Below, piece after piece: positions 38,726 to 48,364 of a stretch of 64,000 nt of DNA (within the stretch, counting starts at the first letter, position 1; the number at the start of each line of letters is the position of its first letter). The notes under the pieces were generated by a model. It was not told the origin of the DNA and did not search any database. It saw only the letters and a program-made list of their open reading frames with translations. Location of the stretch: assembly GCA_938084835.1 (NCBI GenBank), contig CALKER010000018.1:62001-126000 (forward strand), read 5' to 3'. The position numbers and the translations under genes were made by a program. This DNA is from an uncultured Thermoguttaceae bacterium (lineage in GTDB: Bacteria > Planctomycetota > Planctomycetia > Pirellulales > Thermoguttaceae).

Positions 38726-39099
38726 CTTGGATCACCTTGACCATAAACAGTCAGAAAAGCGCTTACAAAAGAACGACGAAGATGAGTCTTCCACCCCTGC
38801 TTACCCCAGTCAGCGGCATTTCTGGCCGAATTTATCGAACACATTTCCGGAAACCTTTAATTAAATATTATTTGCGATAATTGAGCTCTCCCACCAAATC
38901 GCTAAGTGCTCCGGCCAATGGATCAATCCCACCAAAATTTCCGAGGACTCGCAACCAGCTTGGGCTTGGGTAGTTTCTCACCAACACATGTTTTCCCCGG
39001 CGGTTCATCCATTGGCCAAGCTGATATCAATTAAGAAAAACGCCAGCCTAAGTTTTCGTAACTCTTCCAGCCCGTTCCAAAACTTCAGCCCAGGGGATA
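38726..39099. other. Intergenic, upstream of secretin and of the repeat array
   Basis: About 0.37 kb, AT-rich near 38860. It should contain the secretin promoter on the minus strand. No gene is supported. Confidence 0.4.
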
Positions 39100-39557
39100 G
39101 CACTTCCTCTCCACCCAGATAGGCGAAAGTTTGGCTTGCCGAAGCGTCCGGTCGCCGCCGTCACTTCCTCTCCACTCCAGATGGGTGAGACCTAGCGTGC
39201 CCCTTCGGGAATTCCGCGCGGATGGATCCTCCCCACACTGACAGGAACATAGTACGGCCGGTTGCGCGTCCGTCCCGCTTGCTAAATTCCTCTTGCACCG
39301 AAAGAGGCCTGCGCACCGAGAGAAACTCGGGCAGCTTATCGCCACACTGCGCCCCACACCCACAAGGGAACCAGCGTTCGCGGCTGCACTCGCCCTCAAA
39401 GCCCTCCCTGCGCCCCACACCCACAAGGGAACCAGACATAAGCACAAGCACAAAAAAGACAACAAAGTGCGCTCCACAGCCACAAGGGGAAGAGGCCGAG
39501 CGGCTGGCGTGGAAATAGCGTGATTCTTTACCTCCGCACCTAGAAGGGGGAGAGAGG
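39100..39557. CRISPR. Eroded CRISPR-like array, eight units, no cas genes
   Basis: A shared core of the type C(C/T)CCAC-(A/T)-CC begins at 39109, 39170, 39231, 39292 (weaker), 39352, 39413, 39472 and 39532, a spacing of 59-61 bases. Units five and six are identical over 28 bases (39347-39374 and 39408-39435), including CCCCACACCCACAAGGGAAC. Unit seven (39467-39494) differs from them at only a few positions. Units one, two and eight form a second variant with CTTCCTCTCCAC or similar. Intervening 31-33-base spacers are unlike one another. Repeat plus spacer length fits a type I array with 28-29-base repeats, and degeneration at both ends fits decay. Overlapping open frames (39085-39594) are read-throughs of the array, since the period is not a multiple of three throughout. 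Confidence 0.6.
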
Positions 39558-40241
39558 ATACGAGGCACCCGGTTCGGGTGGTCGAGGATCGCAATAAGAT
39601 GCGAAATTGAGACGTAGAATCTTGTCGAGATGCTGGATCGGCTTCTTAACGAGTCTAATTCAACACGGATTCAAAATGGTTTGTAGCCTCAAAGGAGTGG
39701 GCGCACAAAGTAGCGACTAGCTTCGTTGATGCCCCGGAAATGGCCCAAACCAACTTCGGAGTACTTATCGGCTCCGGAACGCCGTTGGGGAACGAGGTCG
39801 CGAACTTCTGGTCCAAGAAAGTTCGGGACAAGGTGGGACAAAAGACTATCCGTGCTTTTCGATAGCGGCTCAGTTCTGGCAGTCCCGGCTTAACAACGCG
39901 GGGGCCGGAAAAGGCAGGATCCATGGCCGTCTGATCGAGAAAAGGTTCTTTGCACGTCCTGACCCGTGGCGGCACTCCTTTCCGATGCTGACAAAGCTTC
40001 TGCTCCTTAGCATAATAGCCAAAGGATTTGAAGCCAGCGATTGGCACGTGGCACCTATTTGGCGGGTAAAAGCAGTTCGGGACCCGTTCTCATCTCTTGG
40101 AATTTCAAACCGAATTAATTCAAGTTGGGTGCTGTTGCCAGGAAGCGTAGAGGGCAGTAGAATTTCCTGGCGATTCAGTCATGGGTCTCCCGGCGTAGTT
40201 CTTGCATAGGAAAGGTGCTGAGCACATTGGCTTAATCTTCT
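39558..40241. other. Intergenic next to the array, nothing clear
   Basis: About 0.68 kb. A minus-strand frame at 39655-40047 (130 codons) has no recognised domain and no good ribosome binding site. If the array's leader or lost cas genes were on this side, no trace is recognisable. Confidence 0.4.
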
Positions 40242-40736
40242 ATGGCCTTAAACATAATAAAGCTCGTCGGGATTGTTGTGATCGTTGCGTGGCCCTTATT
40301 TGGCCGCGGGCCGTGCCCGTGCACTCTCTCGCACGACCCGGGGCAAGAAGGGCATGCCACGACAATCCTTTCGCCGGATTGTTGTGAGGAGGGGGTTACA
40401 GCGCCCGGGCTCGTTACTCGAACCAGTTGTTGCATACCTCGACCGACTTGTGGCATACCTCAAGCGACTTCTCATCCAGGTGTTGAAGAACGCCGCGTCA
40501 ATACTCGAGGCGCTGATGGCGAGTGTTGTGATCCTTCATGTAGCTGTCGGCGCGCGAGCGGTCCGCTGGGAGTTCCCAGCAGTGTCTTACGGCTGCCGGA
40601 TATTTCCCAGTCGCATAGTCGCATTTTGGAGATCGCTCCATTTGAGGCGCCCTCAGGTGCGACTAAGACGGAATTCACTTCCGCCGGTCATTTGGAAGGC
40701 AATCGTCTAGCTCATCTTTGTCGGTGGTTGAAATAA
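40242..40736 (+). CDS. Hypothetical Cys-containing exported protein
   Basis: 164 residues. The N-terminus MALNIIKLVGIVVIVAWPLFG could be a signal sequence or anchor. About 12 cysteines follow, mostly in pairs or C-x-C (CPC, DCC, SCC, ECC, SCSC). No family is recognised and no close Shine-Dalgarno precedes the ATG. Its position about 0.3 kb upstream of the 28-cysteine protein, on the same strand, and its similar Cys-pair style are the only support for calling it real. It may be an unrelated chance frame. Confidence 0.35.
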   Translation: MALNIIKLVGIVVIVAWPLFGRGPCPCTLSHDPGQEGHATTILSPDCCEEGVTAPGLVTRTSCCIPRPTCGIPQATSHPGVEERRVNTRGADGECCDPSCSCRRASGPLGVPSSVLRLPDISQSHSRILEIAPFEAPSGATKTEFTSAGHLEGNRLAHLCRWLK

Positions 40737-41023
40737 TCTATTCTGTTTGATCACTCTTTCGCCGCGTTACCGCCCCACCGATCGGTCCAGCCAATTTTGG
40801 CTGGCAATTTATCCACCTTTAATAGGGCCGTGGAGTATCCCAATCGCTAAAATAGGGATTGGTATTTTCAGTTTCGGGTACCCTTGTTAGCTAGGCTGGT
40901 GCCCAGATTCAGCCATTTGGTTAATTGGGGGGCGGCAACGCCAAGCTTAGCGAGATTTGCGGGCTGCCAGTTAAACTAGCCTTATGACGATAGTTTTCTC
41001 TAGCCAAGAACAGGAGTTGAAAG

Positions 41024-41434
41024 ATGAACCGACGAATGTTTGCTTTGATCCTACCGGCTTTGGCAATTGGCGGGCTTGTTTCTTGGGGTTTTGCCGGTCG
41101 CGCAGCCCGTTTCAATGCCGACTCTTCGGTAAACGTGGCATCGCCATGTACGTGTGAAAACTGCACGTGCCAGTGCTGTAGCGAGGAAGCGTGTTGCTGC
41201 CAGGAAGGTTCTTGCGAGCGCGGTTCTGGCTCGTGCCAGAGTGCTGGTCGCTGCGAATCCTGCACTTGCGAGGGATGCAGTGCAAACGGCGGCTGCTGTG
41301 ATGGCCAGTGCAACTGCCCGGGTTGTGAGTGTGGCACTGGCGGTGCTTGCACCTGTGAGGGATGCGGCTGTCAGGCCGGCCAAGCCTGCCCCATTGAAAA
41401 AGGCCAGAGCGACGCCTGCTGCACCAAAACCTGA
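41024..41434 (+). CDS. Exported, extremely Cys-rich metallothionein-like protein
   Basis: 136 residues with 28 cysteines, all within the last 95 or so. AGGAG lies about nine bases before ATG 41024. Residues 5-25 (MFALILPALAIGGLVSWGFAG) form a signal peptide or anchor. The mature part is built on short C-x-C and C-x-x-C units: CTCENC, CTCEGC twice, CNCPGC, CECG, plus QCC, ACCC, GCC and ACC. This density and spacing resemble metallothioneins, which bind Zn, Cd or Cu through thiolates, but metallothioneins are normally cytosolic, so an exported version is unusual. Metal binding, redox buffering or a disulfide-rich envelope role are all possible. No metal transporter or regulator is adjacent. A strong terminator lies 190 bases downstream. 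Confidence 0.8.
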   Translation: MNRRMFALILPALAIGGLVSWGFAGRAARFNADSSVNVASPCTCENCTCQCCSEEACCCQEGSCERGSGSCQSAGRCESCTCEGCSANGGCCDGQCNCPGCECGTGGACTCEGCGCQAGQACPIEKGQSDACCTKT

Positions 41435-41847
41435 CCTGGCCAGGTTAGAGGAAAAAGTCCCATAGTCGAGCACGGAGCCGGGACCTCATACAACTGGGTT
41501 GAGTACCCGAGTCCCGTGCGACATGTGGGGAGTTTCCTCCATTTTCTGAAAAGGGCGGCATAAACAACCGTTGTCGAACGGTTGTCGTGAATTGCCGCTT
41601 GCGTATTCAGCTTGAGTTTCATCGACCCCTCCGCGTCTTCCAACGCGGAGGGGTTTTGTACTTTATGGATTAGAGTTTACGGGAAGCTCGTGCCTCTTGT
41701 CGTAAGCACAGGGGATTTGCTGCCTCATTCGACCAGGGTGGACTGAGCTCAACAGCGCGCAATTTTTGGTCTCGGTTTATTTTGCCTTGTGCGGAGACGA
41801 TCAGATCTTGACATAAAGCCGGCCTGTCACGTTTTTAACGCGCATTT
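41435..41847. other. Intergenic with terminator and hairpin
   Basis: About 0.4 kb separating the Cys-rich gene from the convergent Gfo/Idh/MocA gene. It contains a perfect CAACCGTT/AACGGTTG hairpin (41565-41584, loop GTCG) followed by the strong terminator at 41626-41657. No gene is supported. Confidence 0.5.
41626..41657 (+). terminator. Rho-independent terminator
   Basis: CCCCTCCGCG (41626-41635) and CGCGGAGGGG (41644-41653) form a perfect ten-pair stem with an eight-base loop, followed by TTTT. It should end transcripts from the Cys-rich gene. The preceding A/T context on the other side gives little minus-strand activity. Confidence 0.85.
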
Positions 41848-42846
41848 CTAAGAATGGCCCCGCGGTTTAAGGCCTGCCTTGGTATAGATAGCGTCGATCA
41901 GCCGCATATTGGCAATGAAATCCTGCGGGCCGGTGGGGAGGGGCTCCCGAGTATGGACAGCCCGAACAAAGGCACGCAACTGGTAATCATAAGTCCCTAA
42001 ACCGGGGAACTTCTCCGTCCTGGAGCCTTGTGGACTGAGGACGCGCACGCGGTGGTACACAGTTTGGGGCGCATAAGGATTGAAGACCTCGATACGGCCT
42101 TCGCTGCCGCGGATAGAAGCACGACTCCGCAGAAGGATTAGGGAGAAGAGCGAGCAGACGATTCGGCCTTCGACGTCACCGGGAAAGCGCAGCCGCGCCT
42201 CGGTCCATCTATCCACCTGAGGGGCATGAAGTTTCATGCGAACGGAGACAACCTCCGGCTCCGCCCCTACGATGAACCGGCATAAATGGAGGGGATAACA
42301 CCCCACATCCATCACCGCCCCCCCACCCAGCTCGTAGGAATAGCGAACCGGATCGGGGAAGACAGCCGGCACACACAAATGACCTTCCACAGCACGCAGG
42401 ACGCCGATCTCACCGCTTGAGACGATCTCTTTGAGGCGGGCAAACAGGGGGTGATAGCGAGAATGCAAAGCCTCCACAAGCAAGCGGCCGGTCCGTCGGG
42501 CCACTTCCGCCATTCTTTCGGCTTCCTGGGCATTGGCTGCGATCGGCTTTTCGCAAAGGACATCTTTGCCGGCTTCCATTGCCCGAATGGCCCACTCCGC
42601 ATGAAGCGAGTTTGGAAGCGGAATGTAAACGGCGTCCACCTCAGGATCCGAAAGGACCTGCTCATAGCCATGATACACTCGCGGGATCCCCCATCGTTGA
42701 GCAAACTGCTCCGCTTTTTGCCGACTCCGTGAGGCAACAGCCACAACCTGAGCCTCCGGAAGTCGCCTCGCAGGCTCGATTAAGCCCTTCGGCACAATCC
42801 GGGCACACCCCAGGACACCAAGCCGCACGACACCGGTGCTCGCCAT
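41848..42846 (-). CDS. Gfo/Idh/MocA-family oxidoreductase (cytosolic)
   Basis: 332 residues from ATG 42846, preceded by AGAGGAG with a six-base gap; the frame is open to 42915. The Rossmann start is VRLGVLGCARIVPKGLIEPAR, and the family motif for NAD(P)-bound sugar enzymes is LCEKPIA (about residue 95). VMDVGCYPLHLCRFIVGAEPEVV is the C-terminal sheet motif with the likely catalytic region. No Tat signal is present, unlike the relative at 62194. Substrate unknown; an inositol-, glucose- or 1,5-anhydrosugar-type polyol is possible. Confidence 0.88.
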   Translation of the reverse strand: MASTGVVRLGVLGCARIVPKGLIEPARRLPEAQVVAVASRSRQKAEQFAQRWGIPRVYHGYEQVLSDPEVDAVYIPLPNSLHAEWAIRAMEAGKDVLCEKPIAANAQEAERMAEVARRTGRLLVEALHSRYHPLFARLKEIVSSGEIGVLRAVEGHLCVPAVFPDPVRYSYELGGGAVMDVGCYPLHLCRFIVGAEPEVVSVRMKLHAPQVDRWTEARLRFPGDVEGRIVCSLFSLILLRSRASIRGSEGRIEVFNPYAPQTVYHRVRVLSPQGSRTEKFPGLGTYDYQLRAFVRAVHTREPLPTGPQDFIANMRLIDAIYTKAGLKPRGHS

Positions 42847-42980
42847 ACGCCACTCCTCTTGCTTCCGGATCCATAACAAAAAATTTTCCTCACAGTATGC
42901 TCCGCCGGTATGCAAGGTGCCGGCGAAGCGACCGGCTCTAACATAGCTCTGCTGCCCTTGCCAAAACCCTAGGGTTCGGT

Positions 42981-43023
42981 CGTTTTTATTGACACCTTAC
43001 AGGCCGTTTTTGTTGACACCTTA
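42981..43023. repeat. Two-copy direct repeat, 24-base period
   Basis: CGTTTTTATTGACACCTTA (42981-42999) is repeated as CGTTTTTGTTGACACCTTA (43005-43023) with one change. It lies in the short interval between two minus-strand genes. Each copy contains TTGACA or ATTGACA, so a duplicated promoter element is possible, but no gene follows on the plus strand. Confidence 0.55.
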
Positions 43024-43053
43024 TTCAACTTGCCGAGATTCGTCCACTTGCTC

Positions 43054-44676
43054 CTAAGTTGAGCCTTCTTCATTTAAAGTTTGGCAGACATGAGTGGCTA
43101 CCCGCATGGCATTGGCCATGATGGTAAGCGTGTGGTTTTTTGCCGAGATGCTCGGCAAAGCCGCGCCGTCAGCCACCCACACACGGGGGCAACCGGCCAA
43201 ACGTCCCCATGGATCACATTCATATTGGGAGCGAGGCTCCTTTCGCATTGGCAGGCACCCAGCATAGTGAATTGACCCGCCGTAGACGCTCCGCTCGGCG
43301 AAAAAGGACAAGCCATATAGGCCAAGCCTGCGGTTGATGCGCAGAGCTCGGCGGATCACCCACGCGGGAATCGACTTCTCGGGCCCACGAAGCTCCAAAA
43401 CTCCGTCGGGGCGCAAGCGAAGACTCCCAGGAGGCAAGGCCGAGCTTGGGAAATAAAGAATCACCACAACCATACCCGGCAGTACGTATTTGGTAAACTT
43501 CAATGCCGTTTTCGCCGCAAAAGGCATGTGCCGATAAAACTCGGCACGCGGCACATTCATCGTCTCGAAGACAAGTCCTTGCACAAAGGGCCGGTATTCC
43601 GGCCAATCATATAAGATGGCCAGCGTGGCAAACCCATAACCACTGACATCCAACTTTTTGCCTATTCGTCCCAACAAAAATGATGGCATGTACACAGCCG
43701 GATTATCACAAAGGGGCAACACCGTCTGAAAGTCACAGAAACTGGCTAGCACGATTCGGGCCGAACTTACTGCCCCCGCCGCCAAGATGACGTGGCGTGC
43801 CAAAAACGATCGCAGCTCTCCCGTGTTGATATCCCGACAGAGAAGCTCAACCGCAGCATCGGTCTGCCGAAATTGCCACACAAAATTTCCCGGTTGATAC
43901 ACAACCGCCTTCTGAGCGATAAGCTTGTCAAGAGTAAACGCCGGATTGTAAAAACAGGTCACCTGGGCGAAGGCCTCCACATTTGTGTAGGGATATGCGG
44001 ACCGCCCGTCAAGCTCCTTGGTGAGCACTGCCGAGCGCATTCGTCCCACGAAGACCCCCCGTCGATTAAACCAATCTTTTCGCCGCCGATAATTTTCTAG
44101 GATTTGCCGGGAATTTTCCCCCAATCGCACAGCGGGCTGAAGTCCTTCGGTGGTGCCGTAGTAAGGTGTGAGATCATCCTCCTGACCGTTAATGCCGATT
44201 TCGGCAGTAAGATAATCATAAAAGGGATCGAGATCACTGGCCTTTATGGGGAAGCCCTCCAGATCGCGATCAGTATAACGATAGGCGGCAGCCCCCCACG
44301 CATTGGCCAACCCCCCTTTGGCAAGCGACCGCACAACCGAGATTCGCTCCTGGTCCACCGGGATAAGCTCGTCAGCACGCGCCCGAACAAAAGCGTACTT
44401 CGGCACGGTCAGTAAAAAAGAAATATGGGGATTTAGCGGATTGAGATTATACAGCCCAGAAAAATCGTGGCCGATGAGAAGCTCAAACGTAGGGTGCTTT
44501 TCCGCGAAATCGTAAAAATTCTCGTCGATCTTCGGCGGTGTCCACGAAGGGGTAATCCCCGCATCCACAATAGTGGGAATGACGCCGCAACGGGCACACC
44601 CCAAGGCAGCAGCCACCCCGCCCGGTCCCGAACCTACGATAATTACCGGTTTGATCGGAAGATCGCTTGCACTCAT
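43054..44676 (-). CDS. GMC-type flavin oxidoreductase
   Basis: 540 residues. The N-terminal FAD motif VIIVGSGPGGVAAALGCARCG (residues 11-31) is a standard dinucleotide fold. RSLAKGGLANAWGAAAYRY corresponds to the GMC GGxSxxNG-type loop region. RHVILAAGAVSSARIVLASF and the C-terminal WVADGAALPSISAKNHTLTIMANAMRVA match the GMC C-terminal signature, in which His in the KNHTLT segment corresponds to the catalytic His/Asn pair position. Members oxidise sugars, alcohols or sterols. No signal peptide is seen, so it is probably cytosolic or membrane-peripheral. AGGTG precedes the ATG. Substrate unknown; its neighbours are not informative. Confidence 0.78.
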   Translation of the reverse strand: MSASDLPIKPVIIVGSGPGGVAAALGCARCGVIPTIVDAGITPSWTPPKIDENFYDFAEKHPTFELLIGHDFSGLYNLNPLNPHISFLLTVPKYAFVRARADELIPVDQERISVVRSLAKGGLANAWGAAAYRYTDRDLEGFPIKASDLDPFYDYLTAEIGINGQEDDLTPYYGTTEGLQPAVRLGENSRQILENYRRRKDWFNRRGVFVGRMRSAVLTKELDGRSAYPYTNVEAFAQVTCFYNPAFTLDKLIAQKAVVYQPGNFVWQFRQTDAAVELLCRDINTGELRSFLARHVILAAGAVSSARIVLASFCDFQTVLPLCDNPAVYMPSFLLGRIGKKLDVSGYGFATLAILYDWPEYRPFVQGLVFETMNVPRAEFYRHMPFAAKTALKFTKYVLPGMVVVILYFPSSALPPGSLRLRPDGVLELRGPEKSIPAWVIRRALRINRRLGLYGLSFFAERSVYGGSIHYAGCLPMRKEPRSQYECDPWGRLAGCPRVWVADGAALPSISAKNHTLTIMANAMRVATHVCQTLNEEGST

Positions 44677-45426
<750 letters not shown>

Positions 45427-45712
45427 TCTTCATCCCCACGAGGTTGTACCGTCGGGCGGAGCCGGATATGCCGAGCCAGGATCCACCGCAAGCCGGCCCA
45501 GCCGCTCCTACCACAAAAGAAACAGGCTCAGAACTTCTTCGGCAATCACCTGTTGCGCGTTAGGAGCGAAGCCCCACTTCGGAACGGAAGTGACCTAACC
45601 AAGCCTAAACTACCACATGATGCGGCAGTTGGCCGCATCCTCCGAATGTCACGTCACCATTCAGGCAGCTGCCAGCCGTCTTCCTTTTACCGTCGGTAGC
45701 GATTAGGTAGCA
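45427..45712. other. glnB-glnD spacer with hairpin
   Basis: GATGCGG (45619-45625) pairs with CCGCATC (45633-45639) around a seven-base loop. A second, weaker helix CCACTTC/GAAGTG lies near 45580. Neither has a T-run, so transcription may continue into glnD. Confidence 0.4.
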
Positions 45713-48364
45713 ATGTCAACCGAGCAAACAGAGTTTTTTAAATTGGACCCCGAGGTCCTTCGGGCACGGGAGCAGCTTGCTCAGGCCATGTCGGAGTGGT
45801 CCACGCGCCTGCGGCGGGGAGAAAGCCCGTGGACTATCGCGAGGAACATCGTCAAATTTCGGGAAGAGTGGGTGATCCAGTCGCTGCGGCAGGCAGCTGA
45901 AAAGGTCGGAGCGACCGAGGGCGAACTTTCGTCAGCACTGGCTATCGTCGCCCATTCGGGTTTTGCCCGGGGAGATCTGGCCCCATATTCCGACACCGAT
46001 CTCCTTTTCCTTTTCGCTGGAAGACAAAGAGAACGTTATCGCGACGTGGTGCGGGAGCTCCTTCGGCACCTCACGGACCGGGGACTTGTTGTGGGGCATT
46101 ATCCCTTCACGCTTTGGGAGGCTTGGCGGCTTTCCGCCGAGGACCCCCTTGTGTTTACATCGTTTTGCGAAATTCGGCTCATCTGGGGCAATGAGGCACT
46201 CTTCCGGCGATTTGTCTTTGGGTTACGGGTTATCGCACAAGTCTACGCACCTTGTCTCTACCGCAAGATCGTTCAAGCACGGGCGGAAGAGCGGGAGCGA
46301 TTCGGCGAAACAGCATACCTCAACGAGCCCCATGTTAAACGCTCGCACGGGGCGTTGCGCGATATCCACATGATCCGTTGGTTGGGGATCCTCAGGGCTG
46401 GATTGTTTTCTGCCAAGCAATGTCCTTATCCTCGCATTCTTACCCATGATGACCTGCACCGCCTTCAGGATGCGTGGACGTTTCTTTTGCGGATACGACA
46501 GTGGATGCACTTCGAAGCGGGATACACCTCCGATGTATTGACGCGTTGGCAGCAGCTTCGGTTGGCGGAGGATCTCGGATACGCTGGTGGACAGGGGCTG
46601 CTGCCGGCAGAAGACTTCATGCGAGAGTATTTCCGTCACACCTACGAGGTCGGGCGATGCCTAGGACTGGCAGTTGAGGAATTACGGCCTTTTATCCGTT
46701 TAAGAAGGACGGTGCAGCGGCTCCTGGGGCGGCGCTTGAGGCGCGACTGGATTGTGACGCGCGGGAGTGTGCTGCCCACCCGTCGTGGTTGGGGACGCCT
46801 GGGCAGCAGTCTCGAGGCTGTGCTCGAGCTTTCTTTCGTGTCCATGACCGCCGATAAGCCTGTCGAAGCCTATGTGTGGGAGCATATCCGCGCGGCCCAT
46901 GCAGAAAGAGAGAACGAGCTTTCGCCCCAGGCGCGGGATATTTTCTGGAAGCTCCTCGGTGGTTCCCTCCGCCTAGGAGAAATCCTCGCTCAGCTTCACG
47001 AGGCCGGTATTCTGGAACGCTTTGTACCGGGACTTGCGCGGGCTAAAGGCCTTCTACAATTTAATCAATACCACAAGTATACGGTGGATAGGCATTGCCT
47101 TCGAGCCGTGGCATGGGCAGCCAATTTGCACACCTCGGGGGAGCTTCTCGGGCAAGTCTATCGCCAAATTTCGCGCAAAGCGGTGCTGCACCTGGCTTTG
47201 TTAATGCATGACTTGGGAAAGGGGTTTGAAGAAGATCATCGGGAAGTAGGTAAACGTTTGGCGGAGGAGGCAGCCCGCCGCCTCAACTTAACTGCTGAAG
47301 ATGCCGAAGACCTGCTTTTCCTCGTAGCCCAGCATTTGTTGATGAACCATCTTGCTTTTCGCCGGGATATCAACGACGAACAGCTTGTCGTGCGATTTGC
47401 CGTGGACGTTGCCTCAGCAGAGCGCTTAGCGATGCTTTTCGTGCTCACAGCTGCCGATCTGGCGGCCGTGGGACCCGGCGGATGGAACTCGTGGAAAGCC
47501 GACGTGCTCTCCGACCTATATCAACGAGCCCTCCGTTACTTGACGGGAGACATTCTCAGCGTGCAGCCCGAAGTGCTCACGCGTCAACGAAAGGAAAGGG
47601 TGGCGGAATGGCTGGGCCCTTTAGCGGAGCAAGAGTTTTTCGCACGCCAATTGGCCCAACTCCCTACCACATATTTGACCAGCACCCCCCCGTGGAGGAT
47701 TGCGGAGGATCTTCGGCTTCTTTCGCGGCTTCGGCCCGACGAAGTTCATGTAGAAGTGCGGTGGAATTCGCAGCGGGAAACTGTCGCCCTGTTTCTGGCA
47801 ACCAACGAAGCCATAGGACCGGGGATCTTCCACAAGCTCGTGGGGGCCATCAGTAGTGAGGGGTGGGAAATCCTGGCTGCCGACATTCATACCTTAGAGG
47901 GTGGATGGGTTATCGACCGGGTGGAGGCCCGAGATCCCGATTACCTCGGCAAGCCTCCAGAGGATCGACTTAAAAGAGTGGCCGAGAAAGTCCGGCACAG
48001 TGTAATTTCGCCCGGCCCAATCCACTTTCGCTTTCGTCACAGCTGGTTTTCCCGACCCGCGGCTCAGGCAACGGTAGCAAAGGCCTGTAGTCGCGTACAC
48101 ATTTCCAACCGAATATCCCCCCACTTCACCGTGATTGATGTCTTCGCCGTCGACAGACCCGGCTTGTTGTTTACGATCGCCAAGACACTCTTCGAGTTGG
48201 GGCTTTCCGTGGCTCGGGCCCGCATTGGTACTTACTTGGACCAAGTGGTGGATGTCTTCTACGTCACCGACGCGCAGGGAAAACCGATTGTGGGGGACGA
48301 AAAGCTCGAAGTGATTCGCCAGTCCATCCTCAGCGCCGTTGAAAACCCACCGAAGCAGCAGTAG
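45713..48364 (+). CDS. glnD: Bifunctional PII uridylyltransferase / uridylyl-removing enzyme
   Basis: 883 residues, start ATG 45713 with TAGGTAG upstream. The nucleotidyltransferase domain (about 70-200) has HSGFARGDLAPYSDTDLLFL, with metal ligands Asp94 and Asp96 in SDTD. GlnD_UR_UTase-type helices follow (HVKRSHGALRDIHMIRWL). The HD hydrolase domain near 470-520 contains YTVDRHCL and LLMHDLGKGFEEDH with His-Asp. Two ACT domains close the protein, the second being IDVFAVDRPGLLFTIAKTLFELGLSVARARI. This is the full E. coli domain order (NT-HD-ACT-ACT). It should uridylylate Tyr51 of the neighbouring PII in response to glutamine. Its 3' end overlaps the convergent membrane protein gene by 35 bases. 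Confidence 0.94.
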   Translation: MSTEQTEFFKLDPEVLRAREQLAQAMSEWSTRLRRGESPWTIARNIVKFREEWVIQSLRQAAEKVGATEGELSSALAIVAHSGFARGDLAPYSDTDLLFLFAGRQRERYRDVVRELLRHLTDRGLVVGHYPFTLWEAWRLSAEDPLVFTSFCEIRLIWGNEALFRRFVFGLRVIAQVYAPCLYRKIVQARAEERERFGETAYLNEPHVKRSHGALRDIHMIRWLGILRAGLFSAKQCPYPRILTHDDLHRLQDAWTFLLRIRQWMHFEAGYTSDVLTRWQQLRLAEDLGYAGGQGLLPAEDFMREYFRHTYEVGRCLGLAVEELRPFIRLRRTVQRLLGRRLRRDWIVTRGSVLPTRRGWGRLGSSLEAVLELSFVSMTADKPVEAYVWEHIRAAHAERENELSPQARDIFWKLLGGSLRLGEILAQLHEAGILERFVPGLARAKGLLQFNQYHKYTVDRHCLRAVAWAANLHTSGELLGQVYRQISRKAVLHLALLMHDLGKGFEEDHREVGKRLAEEAARRLNLTAEDAEDLLFLVAQHLLMNHLAFRRDINDEQLVVRFAVDVASAERLAMLFVLTAADLAAVGPGGWNSWKADVLSDLYQRALRYLTGDILSVQPEVLTRQRKERVAEWLGPLAEQEFFARQLAQLPTTYLTSTPPWRIAEDLRLLSRLRPDEVHVEVRWNSQRETVALFLATNEAIGPGIFHKLVGAISSEGWEILAADIHTLEGGWVIDRVEARDPDYLGKPPEDRLKRVAEKVRHSVISPGPIHFRFRHSWFSRPAAQATVAKACSRVHISNRISPHFTVIDVFAVDRPGLLFTIAKTLFELGLSVARARIGTYLDQVVDVFYVTDAQGKPIVGDEKLEVIRQSILSAVENPPKQQ

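Noticed and set aside
39085..39594. Minus-strand ORF of 169 codons through the repeat array
   Set aside because: Its repeats break frame and its sequence is an artefact of the periodic noncoding units.
42981..43023. Pair of TTGACA elements as a promoter array
   Set aside because: No -10 element at proper spacing and no plus-strand gene follows.
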